From Nocardioides euryhalodurans (lineage in GTDB: Bacteria > Actinomycetota > Actinomycetes > Propionibacteriales > Nocardioidaceae): DNA of 64,000 bases. The DNA lies in the NCBI RefSeq assembly GCF_004564375.1, contig NZ_CP038267.1, positions 3,784,501 through 3,848,500 of the forward strand, read 5' to 3'. A program made the translations under genes and the position numbers. Below the pieces are notes generated by a model. That model was not told the DNA's origin. It did not search any database and was given only the letters and a program-made list of their open reading frames with translations. This document shows positions 55,026 to 64,000 of the stretch, piece by piece (the stretch's first letter is position 1; the number at the start of each line of letters is the position of its first letter).

Positions 55026-55947
55026 CCTGAGCGCTGCCGACACCGGCACGCACACCGAGCCCGGCGAGCCGGGGGCATCCGGCAGCGGGAGCGACCGGAC
55101 GCTGTGGGGCGACGTCCGCTACGAGCTCGTCCGCAACCCCGTCTTCTGGTTCTCGGCCGTCCTGGTCGTCGTCATCATGCTGATGGCGTTCTTCCCGCAG
55201 CTGTTCGCCAGCACCTCGCCCAACGCGAGTGGCGCCTGCCAGCTCCAGAACGCGCGGGTCACGCCGACGTGGGACAAGCCCTTCGGCTACACCGCGGCCG
55301 GCTGCGACATGTGGTCCTCGCTGGTCTACGGCACGGGCAAGTCCGTGATCGTGGCGATCCTGGTGACCATCGGCATCGTGATCATCGGCGTGATCTCCGG
55401 GACGGCGGCCGGCTGGTACGGCGGCTTCACCGACACCGTGATCAGCCGGATCACCGACGTGTTCTTCGGCCTGCCGTTCATCCTGGGCGCGCTGGTGTTC
55501 CTCGCGATCTTCCCGGTCCGCAACATCTACACGATCTCCGCCGTGCTCATCGTCTTCGGGTGGACCTCCATCACCCGGGTGATGAGGGGCAGCGTGATCT
55601 CGACGAAGCAACGCGACTACGTCGACGCGGCCCGGGCGCTCGGGGCGGGGGACCTGTTCATCATCCGCAAGCACATCCTGGCCAACTCCATCGCGCCGGT
55701 GATCGTGCTGGCGACGATCAGCCTGGGGTCCGTCATCGGCGCCGAGGCCACGCTGACCTTCCTCGGCGTGGGCTACCAGCGGCCGACGGTCTCGTGGGGC
55801 CTGCTCGTCAACGAGGGCCAGACCCTCGCGCTGGCCGGCTTCCCGCACCTGCTCGTCTACCCCTGTGCGTTCATCGTGATCACCGTGCTCGCCTTCATCC
55901 TGTTGGGCGACGTGCTGCGTGACGCGCTGGACCCCCGTACCCGATGA
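55018..55947 (+). CDS. oppC: Oligopeptide ABC transporter permease OppC
   Basis: 309 residues. A 30-residue cytoplasmic leader precedes six membrane helices; the EAA motif is RDYVDAARALGAGDLFIIRKHILANSIAP near residue 199. A periplasmic-side loop after helix 1 has Cys residues (GACQLQNARVT ... AAGCDMWSS) that may pair. It partners OppB. ATG 55018 lies inside the end of oppB. Confidence 0.95.
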   Translation: MSDLSAADTGTHTEPGEPGASGSGSDRTLWGDVRYELVRNPVFWFSAVLVVVIMLMAFFPQLFASTSPNASGACQLQNARVTPTWDKPFGYTAAGCDMWSSLVYGTGKSVIVAILVTIGIVIIGVISGTAAGWYGGFTDTVISRITDVFFGLPFILGALVFLAIFPVRNIYTISAVLIVFGWTSITRVMRGSVISTKQRDYVDAARALGAGDLFIIRKHILANSIAPVIVLATISLGSVIGAEATLTFLGVGYQRPTVSWGLLVNEGQTLALAGFPHLLVYPCAFIVITVLAFILLGDVLRDALDPRTR

Positions 55948-55957
55948 GGACTCCCCG

Positions 55958-57010
55958 ATGACCGACACCAAGACCGAAGTCTCCAGCGGGCCGGCGAAGT
56001 CGCCGCTGAGCAGCATCACCTTCGACCCGTCCGCGCCGCTGCTCGACGTGGAGGACCTCCGCGTCGAGTTCGCGACCCGTGACGGAGTCGCCCAGGCCGT
56101 GCAGGGGGTCAACTTCACGCTCCGCGAGGGCGAGACCCTGGGCATCCTGGGCGAGTCCGGCTGCGGCAAGTCGGTGACCGCGCAGGCGGTCATGGGCATC
56201 CTCGACATGCCGCCCGCCCGGATCGCCGGTGGCCAGGTGCGCTACCGCGGCGTCGACCTGCTCCAGATGGACGAGTCCAAGCGTCGCCACGTGCGTGCCA
56301 ACAAGATCGCGATGATCTTCCAGGACGCGCTGTCGTCGCTGAACCCGGTGTTCACGGTGGGCTGGCAGCTCGGCGAGCTGTTCCGCAAGCACCAGGGCGC
56401 CAGCCGCAAGGAGGCCAAGGCCCGCTCGATCGAGATGCTCGAGCTGGTCGGCATCCCGGCGGCGGCCTCGCGGGTCAACGACTTCCCGCACCAGTTCTCC
56501 GGCGGCATGCGCCAGCGCGTCATGATCGCGATGGCGCTCGCGCTCAAGCCCGACATCATCATCGCCGACGAGCCGACCACGGCCCTCGACGTGACGGTGC
56601 AGGCCCAGGTGATGCAGCTGCTCGCCGACCTGCAGCAGGAGATGAAGCTCGGCCTGATCCTGATCACCCACGACATGGGCGTGGTCGCCGACGTCGCCGA
56701 CAAGATCTGCGTCATGTACGCAGGGAACGCCGTCGAGCAGGCCGACGTCTACCAGATCTACGAGAAGCCGGCCCACCCGTACACCAAGGCGCTGCTGGAG
56801 TCGATCCCGCGGATCGACCAGAAGGGCCAGGACCTCACGGTCATCAAGGGGCTGCCGCCGGCCCTGGTCGACCCGGCGCCGGGCTGCGCCTTCGCCCCGC
56901 GCTGCACGTTCGTCCGCGACCGGTGCCGGACCGACAAGCCTGAGCTCTACACCGTGCCCGGCGGCCGGTCGAGCGCATGCCACTACTGGGAGGAGGTCAT
57001 GGGCAAGTGA
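55958..57010 (+). CDS. oppD: Oligopeptide ABC transporter ATPase OppD
   Basis: 350 residues. Walker [17 protein letters not shown] near residue 65, signature [16 protein letters not shown] near 181, Walker [14 protein letters not shown], and the C-terminal oligopeptide-transporter extension with [15 protein letters not shown], a Cys cluster seen in this family. ATG 55958 is 10 nt after oppC. Confidence 0.96.
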   Translation: MTDTKTEVSSGPAKSPLSSITFDPSAPLLDVEDLRVEFATRDGVAQAVQGVNFTLREGETLGILGESGCGKSVTAQAVMGILDMPPARIAGGQVRYRGVDLLQMDESKRRHVRANKIAMIFQDALSSLNPVFTVGWQLGELFRKHQGASRKEAKARSIEMLELVGIPAAASRVNDFPHQFSGGMRQRVMIAMALALKPDIIIADEPTTALDVTVQAQVMQLLADLQQEMKLGLILITHDMGVVADVADKICVMYAGNAVEQADVYQIYEKPAHPYTKALLESIPRIDQKGQDLTVIKGLPPALVDPAPGCAFAPRCTFVRDRCRTDKPELYTVPGGRSSACHYWEEVMGK

Positions 57011-58077
57011 GCACCCATGCCGCAGAGGTCCAGGACGCCACACCCGCCCCGAGCGACGAGGTCGTCCTCGAGGTCCGTGACGTCAAGAAGTACTTCCCCC
57101 TGACCCAGGGAATCGTGTTCAAGCGCACCATCGGCCACGTCAAGGCCGTCGACGGCGTCTCCTTCGACCTCCGCAAGGGCGAGACCCTCGGCGTGGTCGG
57201 GGAGTCCGGCTGCGGCAAGTCGACCCTCGGGCGGCTGCTCATGGGCCTGGAGACCCCCACCGACGGTTCGATCAAGCTGCTGGGCCGCGAGATGGCGGGT
57301 CTGAAGCAGAAGGAGATGCGCAAGCTGCGCCGCGACATCCAGATCGTGCTGCAGGACCCGTACTCCTCGCTCGACCCGCGGATGACGGTCGGCGACATCG
57401 TGGGGGAGCCGTACGACCTCCACCCGGACGCCCTCGAGGGCGGCGACCGCCGCAAGACGGTCATGGACCTCCTCGACCTGGTCGGCCTCAACCCCGACCA
57501 CATCAACCGGTACCCGCACCAGTTCTCCGGCGGTCAGCGCCAGCGCATCGGCATCGCCCGCGCGCTCACGCTGCGGCCCCGGGTGCTGGTCTGCGACGAG
57601 CCGGTCTCGGCGCTCGACGTGTCGGTGCAGGCCCAGGTGGTCAACCTCTTCGAGCGGCTCCAGTCCGAGTTCGGGCTCGCCTACGTCTTCATCGCCCACG
57701 ACCTCTCCGTGGTGCGCCACATCTCCGACCGGGTGATGGTGATGTACCTCGGCAAGGCCGTCGAGCTCGGCAACGAGGACGAGATCTACAGCGGTCCGAC
57801 CCACCCCTACACCCAGGCCCTGCTCTCGGCGGTCCCGTTGCCCGACCCGCGCCTGAAGGGTCGTCGGGACCACATCATCCTGCAGGGCGACGTGCCGAGC
57901 CCGGCGAACCCGCCCTCGGGTTGCCGGTTCCGCACGCGGTGCTGGCAGGCGGAGGACGTCTGCGCGGAGGAGGAGCCGCTGCTCCAGATCCGCGACCGTT
58001 CGGCCCACCTGTCGGCCTGCCACTTCGCGGCCGAGCGCGACGTCATCCACGCCGTGGACGAGGGCCAGGACGCCTGA
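57007..58077 (+). CDS. oppF: Oligopeptide ABC transporter ATPase OppF
   Basis: 356 residues. Walker [17 protein letters not shown] near 69, [19 protein letters not shown], Walker [15 protein letters not shown]-loop [14 protein letters not shown], and the extension [18 protein letters not shown] 57007 overlaps the oppD stop (GTGA). With OppD it powers peptide uptake. Confidence 0.96.
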   Translation: MSTHAAEVQDATPAPSDEVVLEVRDVKKYFPLTQGIVFKRTIGHVKAVDGVSFDLRKGETLGVVGESGCGKSTLGRLLMGLETPTDGSIKLLGREMAGLKQKEMRKLRRDIQIVLQDPYSSLDPRMTVGDIVGEPYDLHPDALEGGDRRKTVMDLLDLVGLNPDHINRYPHQFSGGQRQRIGIARALTLRPRVLVCDEPVSALDVSVQAQVVNLFERLQSEFGLAYVFIAHDLSVVRHISDRVMVMYLGKAVELGNEDEIYSGPTHPYTQALLSAVPLPDPRLKGRRDHIILQGDVPSPANPPSGCRFRTRCWQAEDVCAEEEPLLQIRDRSAHLSACHFAAERDVIHAVDEGQDA

Positions 58078-58079
58078 TC

Positions 58080-59102
58080 GTGTCCGCCGACCACCATCCC
58101 CGGTGGCGCGGCCCGCTGGCGGCGGTGCTGCTCTGCAGCGCGCTCGTGGGCTGTGCCTCCGGGGAGGACCCGGACGCCGCGCCGGCACCGACCCCCGCCC
58201 CGACCGCGACCGCTCCCGGTGAGGTCGTCGGCCCGCCGACGTCCTCCGACGCCTACCCCGAGTGGGACGCCATCGACACCCTCGAGGTGCCGCGGGACGA
58301 CTTCGGGACCGCCGTCATCGGCACCGACATCTGGACCATGGGCGGCATGACCGGGGAGCGGGGCAACCGGCTGGTCTCCATCGAGATCCTGGACACCACG
58401 ACGGGGGAGTGGCGCACCTCGGACATCGAGATGCCGGTAGGCCTGGCCTCCTTCGAGATGGTGGCGATCGGTCGCGACATCTACGCCTTCGGCGGTTTCG
58501 ACAAGGACAGCAACCCCACGGACTTCTCGAGCGTCCTCGACACGCGTAGCGGCCGGTGGCGTGACCTGCCCGCGCTCCCGCACCCCCGCTACGCCCACAC
58601 CGTGACGGCCTACGACGGCGACCTGTACGTCATCGGTGGCCGCGACGGCGACGGCCCGGTCGCCGAGGTCGACGTCTTCGACCCGCGCTCGGAGACCTGG
58701 ACCACCGCCCGGGCCCCGATGGCTCACGCCCGCGACTCCCACGACACCGTCGCCACCCCGCAGGGGCTGATGGTGGTCGGCGGCTGGCTCGACTACGAGC
58801 CGACCGACCTGGTCGACGTCTACGACCCGGCCCGGGACCGCTGGAGCAAGGGGCCGCGGGTCCCGGAACCGGTCTCCCGTGCCGGCGTCACCTACGTCGA
58901 CGGCCAGGTGTGGGCCTCCTACCACGAGCTCTCCTTCGTGCTCGACGTGAAGTCCGGGGAGTGGGAGGAGGCCAACGCCCTGCCGCTGGCCCGCCACGGA
59001 CTGGGCTACGTCCCGCTCGACGGGGCGATCTACGCGATCGGCGGGTGCGCGCTCAACCCGCTGCGCGACGTCCGTACGGTCGACCGGCTCGAGCTCGGGT
59101 AG
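58080..59102 (+). CDS. Kelch-repeat lipoprotein
   Basis: 340 residues. Signal peptide with lipobox LVGC (C25), a Pro/Ala/Thr linker, then about five kelch-type blades: [105 protein letters not shown]. It should form an extracytoplasmic propeller, perhaps binding a ligand or protein partner. GTG 58080 lies 2 nt after oppF, so it belongs to the importer operon; whether it assists peptide capture is a guess. Confidence 0.85.
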   Translation: MSADHHPRWRGPLAAVLLCSALVGCASGEDPDAAPAPTPAPTATAPGEVVGPPTSSDAYPEWDAIDTLEVPRDDFGTAVIGTDIWTMGGMTGERGNRLVSIEILDTTTGEWRTSDIEMPVGLASFEMVAIGRDIYAFGGFDKDSNPTDFSSVLDTRSGRWRDLPALPHPRYAHTVTAYDGDLYVIGGRDGDGPVAEVDVFDPRSETWTTARAPMAHARDSHDTVATPQGLMVVGGWLDYEPTDLVDVYDPARDRWSKGPRVPEPVSRAGVTYVDGQVWASYHELSFVLDVKSGEWEEANALPLARHGLGYVPLDGAIYAIGGCALNPLRDVRTVDRLELG

Positions 59103-59107
59103 CGCGG

Positions 59108-60226
59108 ATGAGGGTCGACGTCGTCTCGATCTTCCCCGACTACCTCGCGCCCCTGGGGCTGTCGCTGCCGGGCAGGGCGCGGGACCGGGGCCTGCTCGAC
59201 GTGCACGTGCACGACCTGCGCGACTGGACCCGCGACCGGCACCGCACCGTCGACGACACCCCCTACGGCGGCGGGGCCGGCATGGTCATGAAGCCCGAGC
59301 CGTGGGGCGAGGCCCTCGACGAGGTGCTCCCGGCCGGTGCCACCCTGCTCGTCCCGACCCCCAGCGGGGTGCCGCTGACGCAGGCGCTGGCGCGCGACCT
59401 GGCCACGCGGGACCACCTGGTGATCGCGTGCGGTCGCTACGAAGGGATCGACCAGCGGGTCGCCGACCACTACGGCGCCGACCACGAGGTGCTCGAGGTC
59501 TCCATCGGCGACTACGTCCTCAACGGCGGCGAGGTGGCGGCGCTGGTCCTCATCGAGGCGGTGGCGCGACTGCTGCCCGGCTTCATGGGGAACGCCGAGT
59601 CCCTGACCGAGGAGTCCCACGAGGCGGGACTGCTCGAGTACCCCGGCTACACCAAGCCGGCCACCTGGCGAGGTCTCGACGTACCGTCGGTGCTGCTGTC
59701 GGGGGACCACGCCGCGATCGCCGCCTGGCGCCACGACCAGTCCGTACGCCGGACGGCCGCGCGCCGGCCGGACCTCGCCCACCCGTCGCGGGCCGTGTCC
59801 GTCGAGGGGCTGGCGGCCCACGTCGGCCGGCCGCGTCCGGCCGACCTGGGGGAGCTGATGACGCTGCAGTGGGCCTGCTTCGACCCGGACCTGCGCGAGC
59901 CCCTCGACGTGCTCACCCGCGACGTCCTGGGGGCGACCTCCTTCGTGCTGAGGGTGGGCGGCCGGCTCGTGGGCGCGGTCCGGGGCGAGCTGCTCGACCG
60001 CGAGTGGCGGGTCAGCCTGCTGATGGTGGCGCCCGACCTGCGGGGACGCGGGCTGGGACGGTTCCTGCTCGAGCACGTCGAGGCGGCCGCGCCCGAGGAG
60101 GCCGCCAGCCACGCCCTGCTCACCCGCGGGGACGACGCCAGGCTGGCCCGGTTCTACCGCAAGGCCGGCTACCGCGCGGCGGGCGAGGAGTCGCCCGGGG
60201 TCCGCAAGCTGGTCAAGCGGCGCTGA
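59108..60226 (+). CDS. trmD: tRNA (guanine(37)-N1)-methyltransferase fused to a GNAT acetyltransferase domain
   Basis: 372 residues. Residues 1-235 are Trm[47 protein letters not shown] and [29 protein letters not shown] (trefoil-knot SAM site), through [13 protein letters not shown]. Residues about 240-372 form a GNAT domain: [41 protein letters not shown] (acetyl-CoA loop near 307) and [16 protein letters not shown]. TrmD methylates G37 of tRNAs; the acetyl acceptor is unknown. ATG 59108 is 5 nt after the kelch gene. Confidence 0.93.
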   Translation: MRVDVVSIFPDYLAPLGLSLPGRARDRGLLDVHVHDLRDWTRDRHRTVDDTPYGGGAGMVMKPEPWGEALDEVLPAGATLLVPTPSGVPLTQALARDLATRDHLVIACGRYEGIDQRVADHYGADHEVLEVSIGDYVLNGGEVAALVLIEAVARLLPGFMGNAESLTEESHEAGLLEYPGYTKPATWRGLDVPSVLLSGDHAAIAAWRHDQSVRRTAARRPDLAHPSRAVSVEGLAAHVGRPRPADLGELMTLQWACFDPDLREPLDVLTRDVLGATSFVLRVGGRLVGAVRGELLDREWRVSLLMVAPDLRGRGLGRFLLEHVEAAAPEEAASHALLTRGDDARLARFYRKAGYRAAGEESPGVRKLVKRR

Positions 60227-60257
60227 TTTCGACGTACGTCGGAGGCTCTGGCAGACT
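60227..60257 (+). promoter_or_regulatory. rplS promoter
   Basis: TTTCGA (60227-60232), 14 nt, TCTGGCA (60247-60253), with CAGACT (60252-60257) as the -10. It matches the rpsP promoter in both blocks and spacing, starts at the base after the trmD stop, and leaves a leader of about 170 nt. I see no known riboswitch or L19 leader in that leader. Confidence 0.5.
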
Positions 60258-60431
60258 TGCCCCTCGGCCCCGTCGGCCAGAACCGGGTCTCCTCGAGGAC
60301 GTCAGTCCGGCAGGGAGGCCTGCGTCGGGCTCCTGCCACAGGGGGAGTCGGACGCCGTCGGCCACCGCGACAGGGCCACCAGCACCATCATCCGATACCG
60401 CGGCTGACCTGTGGCACCCGTGAGGAGAGAC

Positions 60432-60782
60432 ATGAACAACGTGATCGCCGAGCTCGGCAACCAGGTCAAGCGCGACGACGTCCCCGACTTCCGCGCGGGT
60501 GACACCATCAACGTGCACGTGAAGGTGGTCGAGGGCAACCGCGCTCGCGTCCAGCAGTTCCAGGGCGTCGTCATCCGCGTCCAGGGCTCGGGCGTCGGCC
60601 GCACCTTCACCGTCCGCAAGGTCTCCTTCGGCGTCGGCGTCGAGCGCACCTTCCCCATCCACTCCCCGATCTTCGAGAAGATCGAGGTCGTGACCCGTGG
60701 TGACGTCCGCCGCGCCAAGCTCTACTACCTGCGCAACCTGCGCGGCAAGGCTGCCAAGATCAAGGAGCGCCGCGAGGGCTGA
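60432..60782 (+). CDS. rplS: 50S ribosomal protein L19
   Basis: 116 residues. [36 protein letters not shown] and [19 protein letters not shown] are bL19. ATG 60432 follows TGAGGAGAG. It sits in the conserved trmD-rplS-lepB-rnhB order but has its own long leader and promoter. Confidence 0.98.
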   Translation: MNNVIAELGNQVKRDDVPDFRAGDTINVHVKVVEGNRARVQQFQGVVIRVQGSGVGRTFTVRKVSFGVGVERTFPIHSPIFEKIEVVTRGDVRRAKLYYLRNLRGKAAKIKERREG

Positions 60783-60807
60783 GCGAAGGATCCGACCGGC
60801 TCCTCGC

Positions 60808-60813
60808 TACGCT
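60808..60813 (+). promoter_or_regulatory. -10 hexamer of leaderless lepB
   Basis: TACGCT ends 6 nt before GTG 60820. Confidence 0.55.
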
Positions 60814-60819
60814 CAGCGC

Positions 60820-61605
60820 GTGACTTCCGACGACCGCGGCACCGCGTCCACCGTCCCCGACGGAGACGACGGTCCGCGGTCGTCGCGCGTCCGGAACAAG
60901 AAGCGCAAGCACCTCCCGTTGTGGCAGGAGACGATCCTGCTGCTGGGCCTCGCGCTGGTGCTGGCGGTCGGCATCAAGGCGCTGCTCGTCCAGGCCTTCT
61001 ACATCCCGTCGGAGTCGATGGAGCCGGGCCTGATCCGCAACGACCGGATCCTCGTGGAGAAGGTCTCCTACTGGTTCGGCGGGGAGCCGCAGCGCGGTGA
61101 CGTCGTCGTCTTCAAGGACCCTGGCGGCTGGCTGACGGAGTCGGAGTCCGCCGGTCCGGCCAACCCGGTCGCCAAGGCGATGGCCGCGATCGGCCTCTAC
61201 CCCGAGGGTGGCCACCTCGTGAAGCGGGTGGTGGGCGTCGCCGGCGACACCATCACCTGCTGCGACGACCAGGGCCGGATCTCGGTCAACGGCGAGCCGC
61301 TCGACGAGGACGCCTACATCAAGGAGCAGGGAACGCCCTGCAACGGCCCCATGGTCAGCAACTGCAACTGGGAGGCCGGGCCGGTCCCCGAGGGCCACGT
61401 CTTCGTCATGGGCGACAACCGTGGCCGCTCCGCCGACTCCACGGTCCACCTGTGCCGGCCCGACCAGACCGACTGCGTTCCGGGCGACGAGTTCGTCCCC
61501 GTCGACCTGGTCGTCGGCAAGGTCTTCGTGCTGCTCTGGCCGGCCGACCGCTTCGACCTCGTCGGGCGTCCCGAAGCGTTCGCGGACGTCCCGGACGGCT
61601 CCTGA
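60820..61605 (+). CDS. lepB: Signal peptidase I
   Basis: 261 residues. A charged cytoplasmic start with KKRKH precedes one membrane span (ETILLLGLALVLAVGIKALL), then the catalytic S66 in IPSESMEPGL and the Lys base K135 in HLVKRVVGVAGDTI. A Cys-rich loop (TCCDDQGR, CNGPMVSNCNW, CRPDQTDC) is likely disulfide-bonded outside. It cleaves Sec and Tat signal peptides. GTG 60820 is predicted leaderless. Confidence 0.95.
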   Translation: MTSDDRGTASTVPDGDDGPRSSRVRNKKRKHLPLWQETILLLGLALVLAVGIKALLVQAFYIPSESMEPGLIRNDRILVEKVSYWFGGEPQRGDVVVFKDPGGWLTESESAGPANPVAKAMAAIGLYPEGGHLVKRVVGVAGDTITCCDDQGRISVNGEPLDEDAYIKEQGTPCNGPMVSNCNWEAGPVPEGHVFVMGDNRGRSADSTVHLCRPDQTDCVPGDEFVPVDLVVGKVFVLLWPADRFDLVGRPEAFADVPDGS

Positions 61606-61614
61606 GGGTCCGTC

Positions 61615-62313
61615 GTGTCGCAGCTCCCCCGCGGCCTCACCGTCCGGCGTGACGCCGGGCTCTACGGCTACGAGCGCGCCCTGCGGCGCGTCGGCATCGA
61701 GCCGGTCGCGGGCGTGGACGAGGCCGGCCGCGGCGCGTGCGCGGGCCCGCTCGTCGCCGGGGCGGCGATCCTGCCGGCCGGGCGGGCGGGGATCGTCCCG
61801 GGGCTCGCCGACTCCAAGCTGCTCACCGAACGGGCCCGGGAGCGCTGCTACGACGAGGTCGTGAAGCGGGCGCTCGCGTGGTCGGTGGTGGTCATCGGGT
61901 CCGACGAGTGCGACCGGCTCGGGATGCACGTCGCCAACGTGGAGGCGCTCCGGCGGGCGGTGGCGCTGCTCGAGCTGCCCCCCGCGTACGTCCTCACCGA
62001 CGGATTCCCGGTCGACGGGCTCGGCGTCCCGGGCCTCGCGGTGTGGAAGGGCGACCGCGTGGCTGCCTGCATCGCGGCCGCGAGCGTGCTGGCGAAGGTC
62101 ACCCGGGACCGGATCATGCGCGACCTGGACGCGCGGTTCCCGGCGTACGACTTCAAGACGCACAAGGGCTACATCACCGACGTGCACAGCGCGGCCCTCG
62201 ACGTGCACGGGCCCTGTCCCGAGCACCGGATGCGCTTCGTCAACGTGCGGCGGGCCGCGGGCCTCGAGCCCGGCCCCGAGGTGCACAATGAGCTGGTGGA
62301 GGAGTCATCGTGA
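61615..62313 (+). CDS. rnhB: Ribonuclease HII
   Basis: 232 residues. VAGVDEAGRGACAGPLVAGA holds D35 and E36, AYVLTDGFPVDGL and VAACIAAASVLAKVTRDRIM give the third and fourth acidic/structural sites, and KTHKGYITDVHSAAL the conserved loop. It removes ribonucleotides from DNA. GTG 61615 is 9 nt after lepB. It overlaps the DUF2469 gene by 4 nt. Confidence 0.96.
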   Translation: MSQLPRGLTVRRDAGLYGYERALRRVGIEPVAGVDEAGRGACAGPLVAGAAILPAGRAGIVPGLADSKLLTERARERCYDEVVKRALAWSVVVIGSDECDRLGMHVANVEALRRAVALLELPPAYVLTDGFPVDGLGVPGLAVWKGDRVAACIAAASVLAKVTRDRIMRDLDARFPAYDFKTHKGYITDVHSAALDVHGPCPEHRMRFVNVRRAAGLEPGPEVHNELVEESS

Positions 62314-62618
62314 GCGCCGAGGACCTCGAGAAGTACGAGACCGAGATGGAGCTGACGCTCTACCGCGAGTACCGCGACGTCGTCGGGATCTTCAAGTACG
62401 TCGTCGAGACCGACCGCCGCTTCTACCTCTGCAACCAGGTGGACGTGAAGGCCCGGACCGAGTCCGGTGACGTCTTCTTCGAGGTCTCGATGAGCGACGC
62501 CTGGGTGTGGGACATGTACCGCCCGGCCCGGTTCGCCCGCAACGTCAAGGTGCTGACCTTCAAGGACGTCAACGTCGAGGAGCTCTCGCCGCAGGAGATC
62601 GACCCGCCCAAGGGGTGA
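62310..62618 (+). CDS. DUF2469 family protein
   Basis: 102 residues, the usual length. SAEDLEKYETEMELTLYREYRDVVGIFKYVVETDRRFYLCN is the strongly conserved block of this actinobacterial family, always next to rnhB. The function is unknown. GTG 62310 overlaps the rnhB stop. It ends the translation/export cluster. Confidence 0.93.
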   Translation: MSAEDLEKYETEMELTLYREYRDVVGIFKYVVETDRRFYLCNQVDVKARTESGDVFFEVSMSDAWVWDMYRPARFARNVKVLTFKDVNVEELSPQEIDPPKG

Positions 62619-62622
62619 GTGG

Positions 62623-63088
62623 TCACGGGGAGAGCGAGATCTCTCCCTGCTGGGTCGGCATGGCCGGGTCGCCGAGGGTGGTGCAGGCCAGCCTGATGGT
62701 GCCGTTGCCCGACGTGGACCGACCCGCGCACGGTCTTCTGGTTGGTGCCGGAGTGGTCGAGGTCGTTGCCGTTGCCTCGGTCGTGGACGATCGCCAGGCC
62801 GTCCCACGCCGAGCCGGTGTGTGCGGGGCCACGATGTCGACGAAGGGGTACGTCGCGCCACTCGTGCGGGTCGGCCGAGGTGCCGCAGGTGACGAAGGAG
62901 GTGACGCCCGCGAGGCCCAGGTCGATCACGAGGGCTGCGACGACCCTGATGGCCACCGCCCCGCGCTCGTCGCGCGGGGGACGTCCCGAGGGTGTGGGGC
63001 ATCTCTCGAGTGTCCTGCCGCGCGCGCCAGCAGGCAGCGCCTCGGACCAGGCGTGGGCGAAGGATGTCGGGCGGCCCGGACGGGCCAT
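62623..63088 (-). pseudogene. Decayed TadG/TadE-like pilus-associated gene
   Basis: From ATG 63088, 3 nt after the stop of the TadG-like gene, one frame reads a normal pilus-assembly start, RPPRDERGAVAI and a hydrophobic stretch (VVAALVIDLGLAGVTSFV). Coherent protein then switches frames: YPFVDIVAPHT in a second frame, GSAWDGLAIVHDRGNGNDLDHSGTNQK back in the first, and STSGNGTIRLACTTLGDPAMPTQQGEISLSP to a stop at 62623 in the second. At least three frame changes imply decay. This fills most of the gap after the DUF2469 gene. A sequencing artefact is possible. Confidence 0.65.
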
Positions 63089-63091
63089 CCG

Positions 63092-64000
63092 TCACTGGTC
63101 GAGATACAGGTCCGAGGGCGGCGGCACGGGATTGTTGTTCGGGTCGGCCGCCACCGACAGGCAGGACGGGTTGCCGTTCATCTCGATCGAGCTCACGACG
63201 ATCGCCGAGTTGGTCTGGGTGCAGCCGTTGCCGTTCATCTGCAGCTGGCCCGACAGGGTGTAGATCGCCCCGGTCATCGACGAGATGCCGTTGCCGGTCA
63301 TCCGGAGCGTCGAGGTGTTCTCGCGGTCGTAGGCGATGCTCACGCCCTTCAGCGGGCCGGTGGTCGGCGGGCTGATCTCGATCCGGCCGTTGCCGGCCGC
63401 GTCGAGGGTGGCGCCGGCCTGCCCGGGCGCCGCGCACGGGACGGGGGTCGTGGGCGTGCCGCAGGTGAAGTAGAGGGTGACGCCGGTGCCACGCAGGATG
63501 GAGCTCGCGTTGCCGGTCTGGTCCCACTCCACCCCGCTGCCGCCCGCGATCACGTAGAGGCCCGGCGTGAGCGTGCACAGCGAGTTCGGGAAGGCGTACG
63601 CGCCGTACTTGCCGGGGCCCTGGGTGCACGGGTTCGTCTTCACGCTCAGGCTGGTCATGTCCGGCGGGAGCGAGAGGTAGGCGAGCGGGTCCGCGATCGG
63701 CGGTCGGCCGGTGTCGGGATCGGGCGTGTAGTTGGCCAGCGGTCCTGCGGCCGTGCCCTCGACGGTGATGTCCCCGTCGGTCACGACCAGGCCGTTGGCA
63801 CTGACCGACACGCTGCCGTTGAAGTGCACGTTGCCGCCGTTGACGAGCACGTCGCCGTTCTGGAGGTTGTGGGTCTGGCCGGAGCCCAGGACGCACACGA
63901 TGCAGGGAAGGCCCGGCGGTTCGAGCGCCACCCGCGCCGAGGTGGCGATGTCGATCTGCTGCACGCCGGCGACGGCGCCGAGGTTGGTCTCCACCGACTC
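63092..64000 (-). CDS. TadG-like pilus assembly protein, C-terminal part
   Basis: At least 302 residues; the frame is open to the window edge (ESVETNLGAV), so the N-terminus, probably with a TadG membrane segment, lies beyond 64000. VQQIDIATSARVALEPPGLPCIVCVLGSGQTHNLQNGDVLVNGGNVHFNGSVSVSANGLVV and repeated GNG/NGN-rich strands (RMTGNGISSMTG, QMNGNGCTQTNS, EMNGNPSC) suggest a secreted beta-helical domain with paired Cys. Such proteins accompany Flp/Tad pili. The next gene downstream on this strand is the decayed paralogue. Confidence 0.7.
   Translation of the reverse strand, partial: ESVETNLGAVAGVQQIDIATSARVALEPPGLPCIVCVLGSGQTHNLQNGDVLVNGGNVHFNGSVSVSANGLVVTDGDITVEGTAAGPLANYTPDPDTGRPPIADPLAYLSLPPDMTSLSVKTNPCTQGPGKYGAYAFPNSLCTLTPGLYVIAGGSGVEWDQTGNASSILRGTGVTLYFTCGTPTTPVPCAAPGQAGATLDAAGNGRIEISPPTTGPLKGVSIAYDRENTSTLRMTGNGISSMTGAIYTLSGQLQMNGNGCTQTNSAIVVSSIEMNGNPSCLSVAADPNNNPVPPPSDLYLDQ

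Noticed and set aside
52128..59102. Genomic island or transposon carrying the opp genes
   Set aside because: No integrase, transposase, tRNA junction or flanking direct repeats are visible, and base and codon use match the neighbours.
60258..60431. L19-type leader RNA or other riboswitch before rplS
   Set aside because: No conserved motif could be recognised in the 170-nt leader; only ordinary GC-rich sequence.

Overview
The window reads as one continuous stretch of chromosome from a very GC-rich actinobacterium, most likely a Nocardioidaceae/Nocardioides-like member of the Propionibacteriales. This rests on the strong G/C bias at third codon positions, the many GTG and TTG starts, a histone-like HU protein with a lysine/alanine tail, the ffh, ftsY, smc, rnc and mutM gene orders, CofC, DUF5995 and DUF2469 proteins, and zinc-ribbon L28 and L32. 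The genus is inference; there is no rRNA gene here to settle it. About 60 protein genes, two tRNA genes and at least two decayed genes fill almost all of the sequence. I see no transposase, integrase, CRISPR array, prophage or defence island.

Layout. 1-3.4 kb: the end of an FAH-family enzyme, gltX, a CPBP membrane protease, then tRNA-Gln and tRNA-Glu, so glutamyl-tRNA synthetase sits beside the genes for its substrate tRNAs. 3.4-9.7 kb: an MMPL exporter, a GNAT remnant, a HIT hydrolase, a membrane protein, and a DNA-alkylation repair unit (Ada-AlkA fusion, Ogt, GGCT-like protein). 9.7-13.4 kb: an IclR regulator divergent from leuC-leuD, then the HU protein. 13.4-22.4 kb: CofC, PlsC, GpsA, an ECF sigma factor with a membrane partner, a cystathionine gamma-synthase-like enzyme divergent from ddl, small lipoproteins, an Lrp-type sensor domain, thiL and rpmB. 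22.5-30.3 kb: a FakA-like DAK2 protein, recG, rsmD, coaD, DUF177, rpmF, rnc, mutM. 30.4-36.4 kb: an LVIVD-repeat surface protein, a prolyl aminopeptidase, an FAD-linked oxidase next to a class V aminotransferase (a possible glycolate-glyoxylate-glycine pair), and a ketopantoate-reductase-like enzyme. 36.5-48.6 kb: smc, ftsY, amt-glnK-glnD, ffh and small genes. 48.6-62.6 kb: an amidohydrolase, a CGNR regulator, then the rpsP-khpA-rimM-trmD-rplS-lepB-rnhB-DUF2469 translation/export cluster, split between rimM and trmD by an oligopeptide ABC importer (oppABCDF) and a kelch lipoprotein. 62.6-64 kb: a decayed pilus gene and the end of a TadG-like protein.

No clearly new multi-gene system is visible. 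The most notable signals are small-scale. (1) At least 13 genes have an NANNNT hexamer, often TAGGGT, ending 6-8 nt before the start codon, mostly with no Shine-Dalgarno sequence, which predicts leaderless mRNAs. (2) Two such hexamers lie back to back in a palindrome between the divergent CGS-like and ddl genes. (3) Two genes appear to start at CTG, each behind a well-placed Shine-Dalgarno sequence. (4) TrmD carries a C-terminal GNAT acetyltransferase domain. (5) A palindromic repeat cluster lies between khpA and rimM. (6) rpsP and rplS share a promoter architecture. (7) A TadG-like gene next to a second pilus gene has decayed by several frameshifts.
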